Part shown: positions 23,887-36,039 of the stretch, one piece after another
Layout of the letters: each line of letters begins with the position of its first letter
Position numbering within the stretch: the first letter of the stretch is position 1
Source of the DNA: Combretum micranthum
Lineage: Eukaryota; Streptophyta; Magnoliopsida; Myrtales; Combretaceae
Direction of reading: 5' to 3'
DNA length: 64,000 nucleotides
NCBI GenBank assembly: GCA_024138025.1
Contig: JAMXBD010001376.1
Location: 186,001-250,000, forward strand
Program-made: the position numbers and the translations under genes
The notes under the pieces: generated by a model
What the model saw: the letters and a program-made list of their open reading frames with translations, nothing else
Told to the model about the DNA's origin: nothing
Databases searched by the model: none

Positions 23887-25210
23887 CTAAAGGTCTTGAT
23901 GACCTCTTAGATTGAACTGTCTCTGCTTTAACAACTCCTTTCTTAATATTGGGCTTATGACTTTATGTCTCAATGCATTTTCATAATCCATAGGTGAGAC
24001 AGTAACCATACCTGAAGAAGTGGCTTTCTCTCCTATTTTGCCTTTGTTTTTCTTATTGTTATGCACCAAAGTGAATCCTTCTTCATCTGAATTCAAATTC
24101 TGGTTCTCAAAATTGCCAACAACTATAATGGTTCCTTTATTAATACTTAAAGTTGAAGCTAACTCAATCTCTGTAGGGATCTCTGGATTAATAGATTTTG
24201 TCTTTTCCTCTACTTCATTCTTAGTAGAAGTTGATGGTACATCTAGGTCCTCCTTCTCAGTTTTTTCAATCCATTTCTAAACTACTTTATCCTTCTTGTT
24301 GCAATTTCTCTGAGTATGTCCAAATTTGTGACATTTAGCACAGAATATTTGGTCTCCATTCATACTTAACAGACTGTTGGAATTGTGTGCTAGATTCATC
24401 CTCAAGGGTAACAAAGTTAGGAAAATCTCCCTGTATATCCATATCAACAAAAACCTTGGCATATTGACAATTTAGCCCTGGTGTTGGTGCAATGGTCAGT
24501 AAATAGGGGCTTACTACAAAGGTTGGCTACTGATCTCAGCGACTCTTTACTCTAATATTCCATGGTAAATTTGGTAGTATAATCTAAATGGGGACTGTAG
24601 ATACATCACTCATGTCAAAAGCCATTTTTCTTTTCCACTCTTGCAGCAACAGTAGGTGATGATCAAATGTAATGGGTCCATCCTCCAATGCCTTTTGTTT
24701 TCCTTCTACTGAGTCAAATTGAAATAGAAAAAGGTTAATCTTAACCATTTTAACACTAATAAGGCCAATGGATCTCCAACGATTGAAAGCAAAATTCTCT
24801 AGTTTCTTGAATCATGGTTGGAGACCAAATACACAACCAATTAAGGCATCCTTCAAGTGATTTGCTTCTTTGATGATTTCCACAGTTTTCAATTGAGCAA
24901 CTTTGACCCTATTAGTAACTACAGGGGGAACATAGTGAAGAGTGCAATCTTTTGATCGCATACGGTTTGATTTAAATAATCCCACCTAATTAGGAGAATT
25001 ATCTTTAGGGTTTTGACTTTTGTTTGAATCCTCACCATTGTTATCAGAATTTAGGGCTTGTATTACAGTGGTTGGGTGTTTGGGTAAAACTTGTGTAGAA
25101 CTAGGGTTTTTTGAAATTAATTGTTGTGGGTTTTCCATAGAAAGATTAGGCAATTGGTTGTTATTACTATTAGGTTAAGAATTCTTTTCTCTTTGATTCA
25201 GTTTCTTCAC
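23887..25210 (-). pseudogene. LINE ORF1: nucleic-acid-binding protein, broken
   Basis: A start codon at about 25208-25210 begins MVKKLNQREKN, soon followed by a stop. Downstream on the minus strand there is a DUF4283-like region (about 24450-24950) and a CX2CX4HX4C zinc knuckle CAKCHKFGHTQRNC at 24301-24342. ORF1 ends at 23887, only about ten bases before the ORF2 start, as is common in plant L1 elements. In the family this protein binds the element RNA. Several stops make it non-functional. Confidence 0.7.
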
Positions 25211-25295
25211 CATGGTGAGACGGTGTATGTTAGCATGGGGATGCTATCGTGCACCAAGAGAAAAGGGAAGAGAGAATCTAGTCCTGAAAATTTTT

Positions 25296-25311
25296 TTCTC
25301 TATGATTTTTT
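25296..25311 (+). repeat. LINE target-site duplication, right copy
   Basis: TTCTCTATGATTTTTT, identical to 20818-20833. Directly to its right the integrase reading of the older Gypsy element resumes. Confidence 0.75.
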
Positions 25312-27000
25312 CCACTACTTTAGCTTCTATTTATTTGGTGAAGTAGTCTACAACAACTATGGTGTACTACTTCTATCTTATCACTTTTCAGGAGGGACTT
25401 TGTATATCAATTTCCCTCTAGGTGAAAGGCTATGGACTCATTAATGGTTGTATTGTTCTCAATTCCTCTTTAGAGAATAAGTACTCAATGAATTTTCCTA
25501 CCATGGTTCCAAAAACACACTCTATGGGGTTTAGTTTCATGTTAAATTGCCATAGATGATTGAAAGGCTCCCTCAAGTCTATCAAGTAATTGGTTTGATT
25601 TTGTGATCTTAATGATCATGCTATAATCGTAGACTTTCATATATCTTCTAATATGATGTTTAAACACTTTAGTCACAATGTACTAATAGATTACCTCAGC
25701 ATTCTTTAGCCCAAAGGTCATTGCCTTGCAGTAGTAGGCATAGAAAATTTTGATAAAGGAAGTATATTTTTCATCCTTAGGCTCTATCTTAATTTAGTTG
25801 TAACTTGAGAAGACATCCATGATGCTTAAAAGTATGTGCTCTAAGGTAGAATTCACTAGTTGGTCTATTCTTGGTAGTGGAAAGCAATCTCTGGGTTAGG
25901 ACTTTATTGAAATTAGTATAGTTGACACACATACTCCATTTTTTCTTGCCTTCTAGAATAATACCACATTGGCCAACAATAATGTGGGGTATCTTTCTTG
26001 TCTGATTAATAAGTTTTGAGAAGCTTTTATACCTCTTCTTTGATGGTAACCTCTCTTTTAGCAGTAAAATGTTTCCTCTTTCATTTACTAGCTTGGTTGT
26101 AAGGTCAATGCTAATGCAGTGAGTAATTACATTATCAAAAATGTTGGGCGTTTCATCAGCAGTTAGGCAAAAGCATCAAAGTTGTCTTAAAGGAATGCAA
26201 TGAGCCTTTACTTTAGATAAAGATACATGGTTGTCATGATCCTTATCTTCTTCTTAAGGCCATCACTTAGCTGGATTTCTTTTGTATCCTCTTTCGACTT
26301 GTCTCATAACTCTTCTCGTCCTATTGGTGTTGCATTGATTTAATAGACTTCCTTTTGTGCTAAAGCTTTTAAGTAGAGGTCCTTGGAGAGTATTTCGTCC
26401 CTCTATTCAAACCCAATCCCATTAGGCATTAAAAACTTTTCCTTTAAGTACATTTACGAGGCTACTATGAAAAATATTGATTATTTAGGTTGGTTGAGCA
26501 TCACGTATAAGTGTACTAGTATTCAACTCCAACAAACTTAATGTTGTGTATGGCAGTGTCAATTTCATCACTGAGTTCCACTGGTAGTATGATGATTCCT
26601 CTGGCTTTAACAAGCTAATTGATGAAGCCATAGAGTTATGATCATATGGATTTAGGTGTTTTCACAACTTAGGCGCCATTTTTCATAGGTGCTATTGAAG
26701 ATGATGTTAGCACTATTATCATTGCCGATAATTAACTTCTTGATGTTGAAACTAGCAATCTTGCTGAAATGATCTTAATGCATTACTGAATTGTTCAAAA
26801 ATCATACGGATGGGCCACATGGTCTATTAGATAAATCGTATCATTGTAATTTTTCAAAGATAGGAGATGCAAGTTGGTGGAAAAAGGTTGTTATTGTATG
26901 ACTTTCAAGCATGAGATCTTTAGATTTTCCCTGATATGTGTGCCCTTTTTTATGTCCATTGTGCGAAAGATTTTGTTATTGACACACATTAATCTCTACT
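25312..27000 (-). pseudogene. Tat-type Gypsy protease, RT and start of integrase, broken
   Basis: On the minus strand the order is protease, RT, integrase. Protease: KKLIIGNDNSANIIF near 26690-26760 (normally VDNGSSANIIF). RT: KKKWSMCVNYTNFNK near 25900-25950, then PRDCFPLPRIDQLVNST, LSIMDVFSSYN, then MTFGLKNAE and MKLNPIECVFGTMVGKF down to about 25480. The phrase CFPLPRIDQLV is diagnostic for the non-chromovirus Tat lineage. The region of the catalytic YVDD reads YDYS, so the active site is lost. RT passes almost directly into the integrase phrase VVVDYFTK (25330-25375), so RNase H and the integrase zinc finger are deleted. Frameshifts and stops are frequent. Confidence 0.75.
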
Positions 27001-27793
27001 AAAAAGGTATAAAAGTTAACATTTCATTGATCTTTAATTGCAATTTCTATTTAAAATTGTTGAAATGTTCAAATTTGGATCAAGTATGCACAGGTAGTTG
27101 AAAACGGGGCAAAAATTGATGTTTATTAGTTCACTTAAATGAAATTTTAGTTTGAAATGTACAAATCATTATTGCTGGAGGCAAAAAGAATAGATCCTAC
27201 TATTGTCATTGCTTTGCTATTGAGAATTGCAACTATCCTAAGTGTTGAAAGTTGTAGCAACCTTAACCATGCTAAGCAAAACATTTACAAGCTTGAGCAG
27301 AGTTGTTGGTTTGTTATGTGAATGACCAAAGCACACTAAGCATCGATGATAGCAACAACACACCATTTCAATCTTCCTTGTAGCAATCTGGCATATAATT
27401 TGACGTTGACTTGACCAACACTCTTATAGAGTACAACAATTCAAACGCACCATTGAGCATAACAAAGGAACTACTAAAGCACCACCGACCTGATCTCTTT
27501 GCCTTTTTATAGTAGTGAAGTGTTGTAGTGCTGATTTCTAAACTTTCGAGCAGCTTGAACCCAATATTGAGTTGTTGCTACTGGCTAAACACACATAAGT
27601 TGAGCTCCTGATCAATGTTGAGCTACTACTTTACCGACTAAACAATTAAGTAGCTTTGTGAATAGGCACCGAGCTACTATTTTACAATGAAGTGAGATGA
27701 CATAACCGAGAAAACTTTGAGTCAAACTCCAAGTTGTCCAAATATCTACCAATTTCAATAGGAATAGCCTTGTAATGAGCAAATTAGATTAGA
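27001..27793. other. Probable 5' part of the Tat element, unassigned
   Basis: This lies upstream of the protease remnant on the minus strand and should hold gag, leader or LTR of the Tat-type element, but no gag motif was recognised. Bases 27580-27690 repeat the phrase GAGCTACTA with small changes, and a related phrase (GAGCTATATTTG) recurs at about 33200 on the other side of the solo LTR. This suggests that the solo LTR interrupts one older repeat. Confidence 0.35.
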
Positions 27794-27798
27794 AGAAT
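27794..27798 (+). repeat. Target-site duplication of solo LTR, left
   Basis: AGAAT, repeated at 33086-33090 beside the other end of the LTR. Confidence 0.6.
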
Positions 27799-29384
27799 TA
27801 TCACGCCCCAAAGAGTACCTTAAACGTAGCAGTCTGCCGTACATAATATTAAAGCCTAAGAGTGACCGCCTTAGTCACGCGAAGGCTTCCATACTATGTA
27901 CAAGGCATCTAACACATGGAGGAGACATATCGGAGTGATATATTTTATATTGATACAACTTGGGTAACAACGTAAAGGAAATACAACTCACTATATTTCA
28001 AATACAATTCATACACAGATTTCACTACACAAACTATTACAAGACAATTCATAACACCTAGCTAATATCTTCAAGTATTCTTACTTCCCGCTGGAATCCC
28101 AAGGCCGTACTCGGCTCTAGACAGCTCAGTCTCCACGTAGCATTCTTGAGTTAACCTGTTTAATCAAACATCTATTGGGGTATAAGCGACACTAGCTTAG
28201 TGAGTAAGAACTTTCAAGATCACATTTATAACATATCATACAAACAAGTGATTAGTCAGATAAGTGATATGCATCAAACATATGGATTCAACAAACATAT
28301 AACCAGCCGGAAATCATATGTGGATGGACTTGCGCCCTCCATCCCGGGTTAGCAGATCAACGAATCCTGCAATACGATGCCATTTAAGCTCATGGTCAAC
28401 TGAACTTTAAATTCGTTTGAGGATCACGATTAACCGAACTTTACACCGTTTAGGAACATAGGAAACCGAACAAATACTAATGCTCAATCCCCATCGTGAT
28501 ATGAATAAGTTCAATTTCATCTTCAATTCCGAATAATCAATTATACCAATTCTTTTGAGTGATCAATCAATAATTGCAGACAGCCAATTCTAGTCCATCT
28601 ATACAAGCAATAGTTACCACCCAGCTTCGATATTCTTATATTCCATTTCTCACATCAATAATAAGCATACATAGTTCGCATTCGTCCCTATCATGCATAT
28701 CCATTTTATCTTTACCAAATATCTAGTGCAACTATTATTACAATCATATACAATAAATGAAATCGGAAGTAATACTCACTCGACTATTGGATCACCGGTC
28801 TCTTAGTATAAGTAATGTGGTGGTAAGGAATCGTCGATATCAGGTTCACCTAAAAGGGAAGAAATACTCTAATAAGTATTTCATCACTTAACTGGTCCAA
28901 GCTATCTCATACAAACTATCAAATTTGTAATTCTCGTCCTAAGCAGGAATTCCAACTTAAAACGGCCATAACTTGGTTGTTTTAACTTTGAATTTAGCAA
29001 ATTATATATCGCTTTCTATCTACTTCAAAAGATCTATCTATTTCTAATATTATTTTCAAGTTTTGAAAATGTTTAGTTCACGAAATATTCTAATCAGTTC
29101 TGATCAGTAGCAAATTTCAATTTCGAAAAATAGTTTTGTAAATGTTTGTAATGTTCCTACTATATAGATTAACTATACATGCAATATTGATGATTTTCTA
29201 TCATGAATGGCATGTTATGAGCTTGATGTATGCATGCTTTTGACAATATTTACTAAAAGGAATTTTAGAAACTTTTTATTTGTAAGACTCCATTGCTATT
29301 TACTTTTAAGAAAACTAGTTTCCTAACTTTGATAATTTCCATTTGTTTTGGATTTATTTCTTAAGAAAATATAATTATCCTTGT

Positions 29385-30935
29385 TAAAATTGAGTCTTCA
29401 TTATATCTATTACTTATAACCTTCGTTTCTACATAACAATTCCCATTTTACATTTTGTAAGCATGTTTTCAAATAGGGTTGATTCCAAAATCCGAATTTT
29501 ATAAAAATTGTTTTTGTGATGATTCATTTAAATAAAAATCATTTGATACTTAGAAAATTAAGGCTCAACCATACTTAGCCACTAAGGACTTCATTTCCTT
29601 AAAAAAACTTCTATTTTGAGTTTGGAAAGTAAGTGTTTTCATGCCATTACTCTATTATTACGAATTTCTTAAAATGACAAATAACTCAATTTTTCCTTTA
29701 TTTCTACAAATGCATCATGTCTATATGTAATACCTATAAGCTATTGTTATGAAGGTTATGAGATGATCTATCTATATGTATACATATAGTACCAAGAATC
29801 CTTTTTGAAAACTTTTACTTTGCAAAACTTTGAATTTTACTAGACTTAAGAAAAATAGTTTTTCTTCTTATAAAATCATACTTGCTTTTATCAAAACTCA
29901 ACCTTGATGACCTATATAACCATCACCTTCATTATTTCAATGAAAACCTTCATTTTGGGGTTAGAAAATAGGTGTTTAAATAGGTGGTTTGCTAAGTATG
30001 AATTTTACAAAATTTTAAAGAATGAAAATATTGTTTAACCTATTCTTGGAAACCATTTGTTGTTCTAAGATTACATTTTGATAAACCTCTCTTATCCTTA
30101 TCAAAACTTGGTTTTTGTTACATATATTCCTAGGACTTTCATTTTCCTATAAAAATTATCAGTTTAGCATTTGGAAATAAGTGTTTAAATGGTAGCTATT
30201 TTCAAATCCGAATTTTGAAAAATTCATTTGAGTTTGTTTTCTTTGTAAAACTCATTTAGTCTTTCAAAATCCATTTCCTAATCAAACCTACCCCTTAAGG
30301 CTTCCATTTCTTTAATAAAAATCTTGTTTTGAAGTTGAAAAATGGGTTTTCAAAATTGGTCTTGGTTGAGATCCGAATTTACAAAATTTATTTTTGGATA
30401 TACTTTTTGATAAAATCTATCTAAACTTATGAAAATTCCCCCTTACATATCCTATCCTAAGAGCCTTCCACATCTTGAATAAAAACTTCATTTTTGAGTT
30501 GGAAAACATGTTTTTAACTATGCTTGGCCTAAATCTGAAAATAGAATTTTGTTTTGAAAATTAATCTTTGAAAATCATCTTTGAACCATATAAAATGAAG
30601 TCTTGATGATATATATACATTAAGCCTTCATTATCTCAAGTAAAATTTTTATTTTGACACTTAGAAAGTGGTTTTTAAATAGGGGTATTGCCTAAATACG
30701 AATTTCACCGTTTTTGTTTGAGTTCAAAACCAAGATCTACACTTAATATGAACATAAATGTAAAAGAAATCCATGGTAGCAAACTATAAACTCATAGATC
30801 TAAACTTTACTCACCAAGATCATTCATTTATGATATCTATCCCTAAGCCTTTCATTTTAAATGAAAAATACACATTTTGAAGTTGAAAAAATAGCTTTTC
30901 TAAATATGGTTCCCTTTTTATCCGAATTTTCAAAA
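29385..30935 (-). repeat. Degenerate tandem repeats inside the solo LTR
   Basis: About eight diverged units, spaced roughly 160-220 bases with at least one wider interval, repeat the same order of phrases on the plus strand: a CTTCATTT-type block, then a TTTTGAGTTTGGAAA-type block, then a GTGTTTAAAT-type block and an AAATCCGAATTTT block. Clear examples of the middle block lie near 29618, 29960, 30165, 30340, 30500, 30665 and 30885. They fall in the presumed R-U5 part and account for much of its length. No coding frame runs through them. Confidence 0.6.
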
Positions 30936-32041
30936 ATGGTTTTTGTTGAAACTAAAATAGATCTTGAGCTTTCTAAAAGTTTTCTACTATTGTCAAGCTA
31001 TTACAAGTTATTTAAGAAAATAAATCAAAGGTCTAATGCATTTATGAACCTAAAATAACTAGATCTAGTTTACTATACTAGTTATAAATGCATGAACACT
31101 AAGATAGTTATGTGAATCGTGTATATGCATAAATCCTTAGCAATAACAAAATAATAACTCATATAACAAGATCTAAAGCATAAATAAAATCAAAGCTATA
31201 AGAAAAAGTTAGATCTACAAAATATAACTACTTTTAGTAAGAAAATAATAATGATACAAGAAAATAAGTATGGATAAGAGGAGTGTTTCATTTTGGCATC
31301 ATCATCCTTAGCTTTTAAGCTTATGGAAGGTCATTTGATGTATGAAACTCTCACTATACCTTACCTATATCATCTATGGAAGCTTTAAGAAGAAAGTTTA
31401 CTTAAAAATCTTCAAGAATAAAGTGTGAAAGCAAGGTTTAGAAATGGGGGCAGCTTGTGTTCTTGCAAGAACAAGAACAAAAGAAGAAAGAAATAGAGGA
31501 AAAAGAGAGGAAAAGAGAGAGTAATGAGATAGGGTTTCAAATGAATGAAAACAAGTAAATGAGAGACATTAAATGGAGAGAGAGGAGTGTATTAATTGAG
31601 AGAAAAAAAAAAAAAATAAAACAAAGGGGGAAACGGGCTGCACTTGAATTGTAATGAGAGAGAGAGAGGAGTTTAATTGTCTTGTAACTTGATTTTTTGA
31701 AAGAATAACTTATGTTACTTAATTTGCTAACTAAATGAGACTTTAAATCATTAAATAATTAATTAAAATAAAAGAAAAGAGGCTATTATTAGGGGTGGTG
31801 TCAGCTGCCATTGTAAGGAAATGGAGTGTAGAATGAGTGAAAGAAAACTTGATTAACGTGTAGAAGTGACAAATGAAGTGTATTCGAAGTATGGGTTGAA
31901 AAAGTACTTTTTATTAAGAAAATATATAAAATAAAACTAAGAAAAATATCCTTAAATGAATGGCAGAATTTTCATAAATAATTTGAATTATTTTAGTATT
32001 TCAACAAATATGTTACCGGTATGATTAAAATACGCGAATAT

Positions 32042-32068
32042 GGGCTATAAATGATATTTTTATAGCCC
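32042..32068. promoter_or_regulatory. Palindrome with TATA box on both strands
   Basis: GGGCTATAAA and its exact reverse complement TTTATAGCCC are separated by seven bases. Each strand therefore carries a CTATAAA sequence. It lies about 1 kb inside the minus-strand LTR from its 5' end, where the LTR promoter would be expected. Promoter activity is inferred, not shown. Confidence 0.45.
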
Positions 32069-33085
32069 AAAAAATTCTAAAAAATTATTTTATGAAATAA
32101 AAATATTTTTCAATTATTAAATTAATTTATTTTATTTTTAGTACCTGGTCTTAAATAGAATTTGATCCTGTAAAAGCTCGAAACTAACTAAATTTTAGAA
32201 AAACAAAATTTTCTATGCTATATAAAATATTTATCTAAAAATATAAGGCTTTATAAGAATAACAAAATTTTTTAATCAAATAGAAGTGAATAGTATCAAA
32301 AGACTAATTAATTACCGGTAGTAATGAAATACGAATAAAATCGCAAAATCAGATAATTCTAGTTATCGAAAAATTATAAAACTGATATTTTAGAAATCCT
32401 TATAAAATTACGAGTCTAAAGATATTAATGGTATATTTTTTATATCTCGAGCCCTGGGACACGCTTTTCGAAGTCGTATCCGAACGGGTTCGAAATAGGT
32501 CAAAAATTTACCAATATGATATTTTTAAGCGACCTTATATAAGTATGAGCTATTTTACACACTTAAACCACACCTCGGCCTCTAGGGCTAAGAGTGCGGG
32601 ATTGCCGGACTAAACTACTATATTCCACTTAGGGTTTCCGGGTGATTTTCCCGTTTAGATCCTTGGCAATTTAGAAATTGACGTTTTATGTTTATACAAC
32701 ATATTTAATTTGAGAAATTTATTTTAAATTTTATTTTTGTAAGTATTTAATATCTCTTATCGTTTTCGGAATTCTTTGAATTGAGTTTTATTTCCGAAGG
32801 TTTATCGTTATTTACTTTTTAATAATTGATTTTTGGGTTCTATATTACCCGATTTTACAAGTTGGAGTTAAATATAGAATTTGTCGTACATAACGGTTTT
32901 GAATTTGAAAACTGTTGAGTTCTTCTTTTATTTTTAAGGATTTTCATTTTCTCAAGATTAAGAAGTTTCTGGATTCGTTCGGGATTTAGGACTTGTCGAA
33001 GCTCGGTTTTAATTTGGAGTCATTTTTTGGGTTTATTCTCGAAGTTCGTTTTGGAATTATTTGCTAAAATTTTCCGAGGTTTACA

Positions 33086-33400
33086 AGAATAATCTAAATT
33101 AGCAATTGTTGAGCAGTCTCAATCTTTATAACCTAAAAGCAAATTGACCTAAACTACATTGGAATTTCCAAGCTATACTAACTGACCACCGAGCTATATT
33201 TGAATTAAGCGAGACTAATTAAGCAACGTGCTATTTCATTCTCTATTTACTTGTAAATAGTTTAGGGGTTTTCTTTGTAATTTTCCATTTTTTTAGGATC
33301 CACTCCATAGTTTTTGCCAATTTTTAACCACTCTCCTCTCATACTTCTCACATCATAGCCCACAAAATCCACTCATTCTTCATATCATCACCACTACAAT
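33086..33400. other. Spacer between two solo LTRs
   Basis: It begins with the right AGAAT duplication (33086-33090) and ends with the left ACAAT duplication (33396-33400). The sequence resembles retrotransposon leader or LTR material (T-rich, then C- and T-rich after 33300) and shares a GAGCTA phrase with 27.6 kb. No gene was recognised. Confidence 0.45.
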
Positions 33401-35106
33401 TGTAATCTCCTGAATTTTAGATAACCTGAATATGATAATTAATAAATTGTAACATAGAATCCTGGAGAACTTCGAGAAAAGTCATAAAGATCACTCCCAA
33501 TTTTTCCCGATTTAATAACATTAAAGTATAAACAAATTTTGTTATAATTACAAGAATTCGAATCCTTATAGATAAAATTTTGAGGCACAAAATATAACTT
33601 CCATAATCATAACTAATTAATAATCAAGATGAATAAATTTCTAGGCAATAAAGAATATTTTGCACACAAGTAAAAAATTTCTACAAGTGATTATAATAGC
33701 CTTAGATTACACATGTAAGGAGAAACAATTAATCTTAAAGCCTATTCGTTAGAAAATGATAATTTAGAAAAGGATCACTAAAGTTTAAAAATAGATGATA
33801 GGATTAAAAGAAAACCAATATTTATAAATCTAGACCTTAGATAAAAATATATATGTGCATATACAAGATATATACTAAAGAAATATTTTCCAAAAGAATA
33901 TAACAATAATAGTATGATTAACATATAAATATGATAGTAAATTAGAATCCTAAATATATGATAGATATTGGATTTAAGACCCGATTAGACCTTGATTAGA
34001 AACTTTAGAGTATTGTGAACCTATTTATGATCTAAAAACCTTAAGAATCTAAATAAATAAATGCATTAGAAAGACATCAAAGATAGATTTTGTAATCTAA
34101 GTCAAGAACCAAGAATAAAGTATATATGTATAAATAAATAAATGGCTTTAAAGTTTAAATGCATTAAAAAGCTAATAATTCATGGTATGTATATAATAAG
34201 AATAACCTATTAAAGATAAAACATTAGGGATATAAATACTCAATGAAGAGCTATAAACAGACCTACGATTAATTATTTAGACTTCAAATAAAAATTTAGA
34301 CCACACCATAATTTTAGTTAGAAAATTTAGAGTTTGTAGATACCAATCTTATATTTTGACCTATCGAACCCTAAAACCTTAATCGTGTAGAACAAAACTT
34401 TAGAAATACTAAATCGCGTGAATTTTAAACTTAAAAATATTTTAGAAATATTTTAGGACCTTAAATAAATTTTTGGAAATAAAATTCTCATATAACTAAC
34501 ATAAATATACGCATAGGAGACAGTTTTTGATGAAATTAGCTAGATATTTGAATTATTAATAATGTCTCAAATGTTGTTACAAGTCACGGTGAAAATTGGA
34601 AACACTTGGCCAGCCCAAAATTGCTCCAAGTCTCTCCACCATATGTAGCTAGCTTAAGGGAGTAGTAAATGGTCCATAAAGAATACACATCACTAACAAA
34701 TTACTTAGACCCAATTCCACCATGAAGCCTTGTTTAAGAAGTAGCTTGCACATGAGGTTAGAATTTAAACACTTAACTAGCCTAAATTTGCTACAAGTCT
34801 CTCCACCATGTACGCCAGCTTAAGAGAGTAGAAAAGAGTATATGAGGTCAATTTTAAGACACATCAACCAATGAAAATGCACCAAAAAAACTCTTAATTA
34901 ATGTAAACTTGTTAAATTAGTTAAAGGGACTTGCAAAACCGATAAACAAATATTTCTCTTCCTTTTCATAAAACAACAACAACAACATAATTTATTAAAT
35001 AAAATAAATAATTAAAGCCTAAATTAGTCAAACTTTCCTACATAAGTTTTCTCAACCCTTCATCCATAAGTTATTTAAAACCTTCCTTCATAAGTTATTT
35101 TGATGC

Positions 35107-35114
35107 TATAAATA
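35107..35114 (+). promoter_or_regulatory. LTR TATA box
   Basis: TATAAATA in the plus-strand solo LTR, followed by a C- and A-rich stretch resembling a transcribed leader. It is the likely promoter of the former element. Confidence 0.5.
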
Positions 35115-36039
35115 ATAGATAAACCAACAAAGCACGTTCCTCTCTTCCAAAAACTTAAACCGTGAAACACACAAAATTCTTCAAAATTGCAATTCCACTT
35201 CTCTTACAACAAATTGTCCCCATTTAAGCTCCCATCAACCAAAGACCCATCAACCAAGACTCCATTTTTCTTGCAACTCCACTACAAGTAGCTATCAACC
35301 ATTCAACAAAATAAAAGACAAGGGTAAGAATATATTGTAGTTGGTTATCTTATATTTAGAATATGATAAACTTATCTCCTTATCTATATATGTAGGTTTT
35401 GGTCTATATAAGAAAGAAATTTATCGTCTCTCCTCTAAACCATCAAGGTAATGTCTAAACCTATTCTACAAATTTACAATCTCCTTCATCTGTAGAAATT
35501 AGGAAAATTAAAGGCATAGAATTGTCATAGAAATTCTACATGAATAGCCTCCTTCAATTATGTTAATATTAAATGAATGAGAATAATAGGTGATAGTCAT
35601 TTTGATTAAGTTGGAATACCATATCTAGTAAAGAAACTATGAAGAATTAAACTTAGATTTTAGAAAATCCCAGATTCTAATTTTGTTGTCACTATAAGGC
35701 TATGACTCTAAAAACTTAATACATGACTTAGTTTAGTTCAAAAGAATTAGTCGAATATGTCTATAATGCTCTCTAGATAATAAAACTCAACCAACATAAA
35801 CCCCAAGATGTCAAAAATCTATATCTATATATATATATATATATATTAAGCATATGATGCATGAAATTATAATAAAGAAACTTGTCATTAGGTATATTAA
35901 AAGTATGATAACAACGAAAGATTTATGAATGAGTTAGAATTAATCTTAAAGAATAAACTATAATTTGGATTACAAAATAGTACTTAGATGAATTTAAAAG
36001 ATCATCGGAACCATGTATTAAAATTGAAATTTAGATAAG

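Larger units (their letters stand above)
20834..25295 (-). mobile_element. L1-type LINE retrotransposon, decayed
   Basis: The element lies on the minus strand with its 3' end at the left and its 5' end at the right, between perfect 16-bp repeats. Order on the minus strand: 5' leader, ORF1 with a zinc knuckle, ORF2 with endonuclease, reverse transcriptase and a C-terminal region, then a short A tail merged with the left duplication. At about 4.5 kb it is shorter than many plant L1 elements, so internal deletions are likely. Both ORFs are broken by stops and frameshifts. It interrupts the integrase of a Tat-type Gypsy element whose reading resumes on both sides. Confidence 0.85.
27799..33085 (-). 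mobile_element. Gypsy solo LTR of about 5.29 kb (minus)
   Basis: The plus strand starts TATCACGCCCC, a one-base-decayed form of TGTCACGCCCC, and ends GGTTTACA; the minus-strand LTR therefore starts TGTAAACC and ends GGGGCGTGATA. Identical 5-bp AGAAT copies flank it and there is no PBS or coding sequence next to either end, so it is read as a solo LTR left by LTR-LTR recombination. It shares its end block (CTGCCGTACAT near 27831) with the LTR at 17.5 kb and the CTCACTAAGC...GCTTATACCCC motif (minus, 28176-28208) with two other LTRs. Length and 5' end (TGTAA, then TTTTAG) resemble the plus-strand solo LTR next door. It contains a degenerate tandem array and GA-rich tracts (31560-31680). Confidence 0.6.

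Noticed and set aside
29385..30935. Tandem units read as a satellite DNA array
   Set aside because: They lie inside the bounds of one LTR and are strongly diverged, so an LTR-internal array is simpler.
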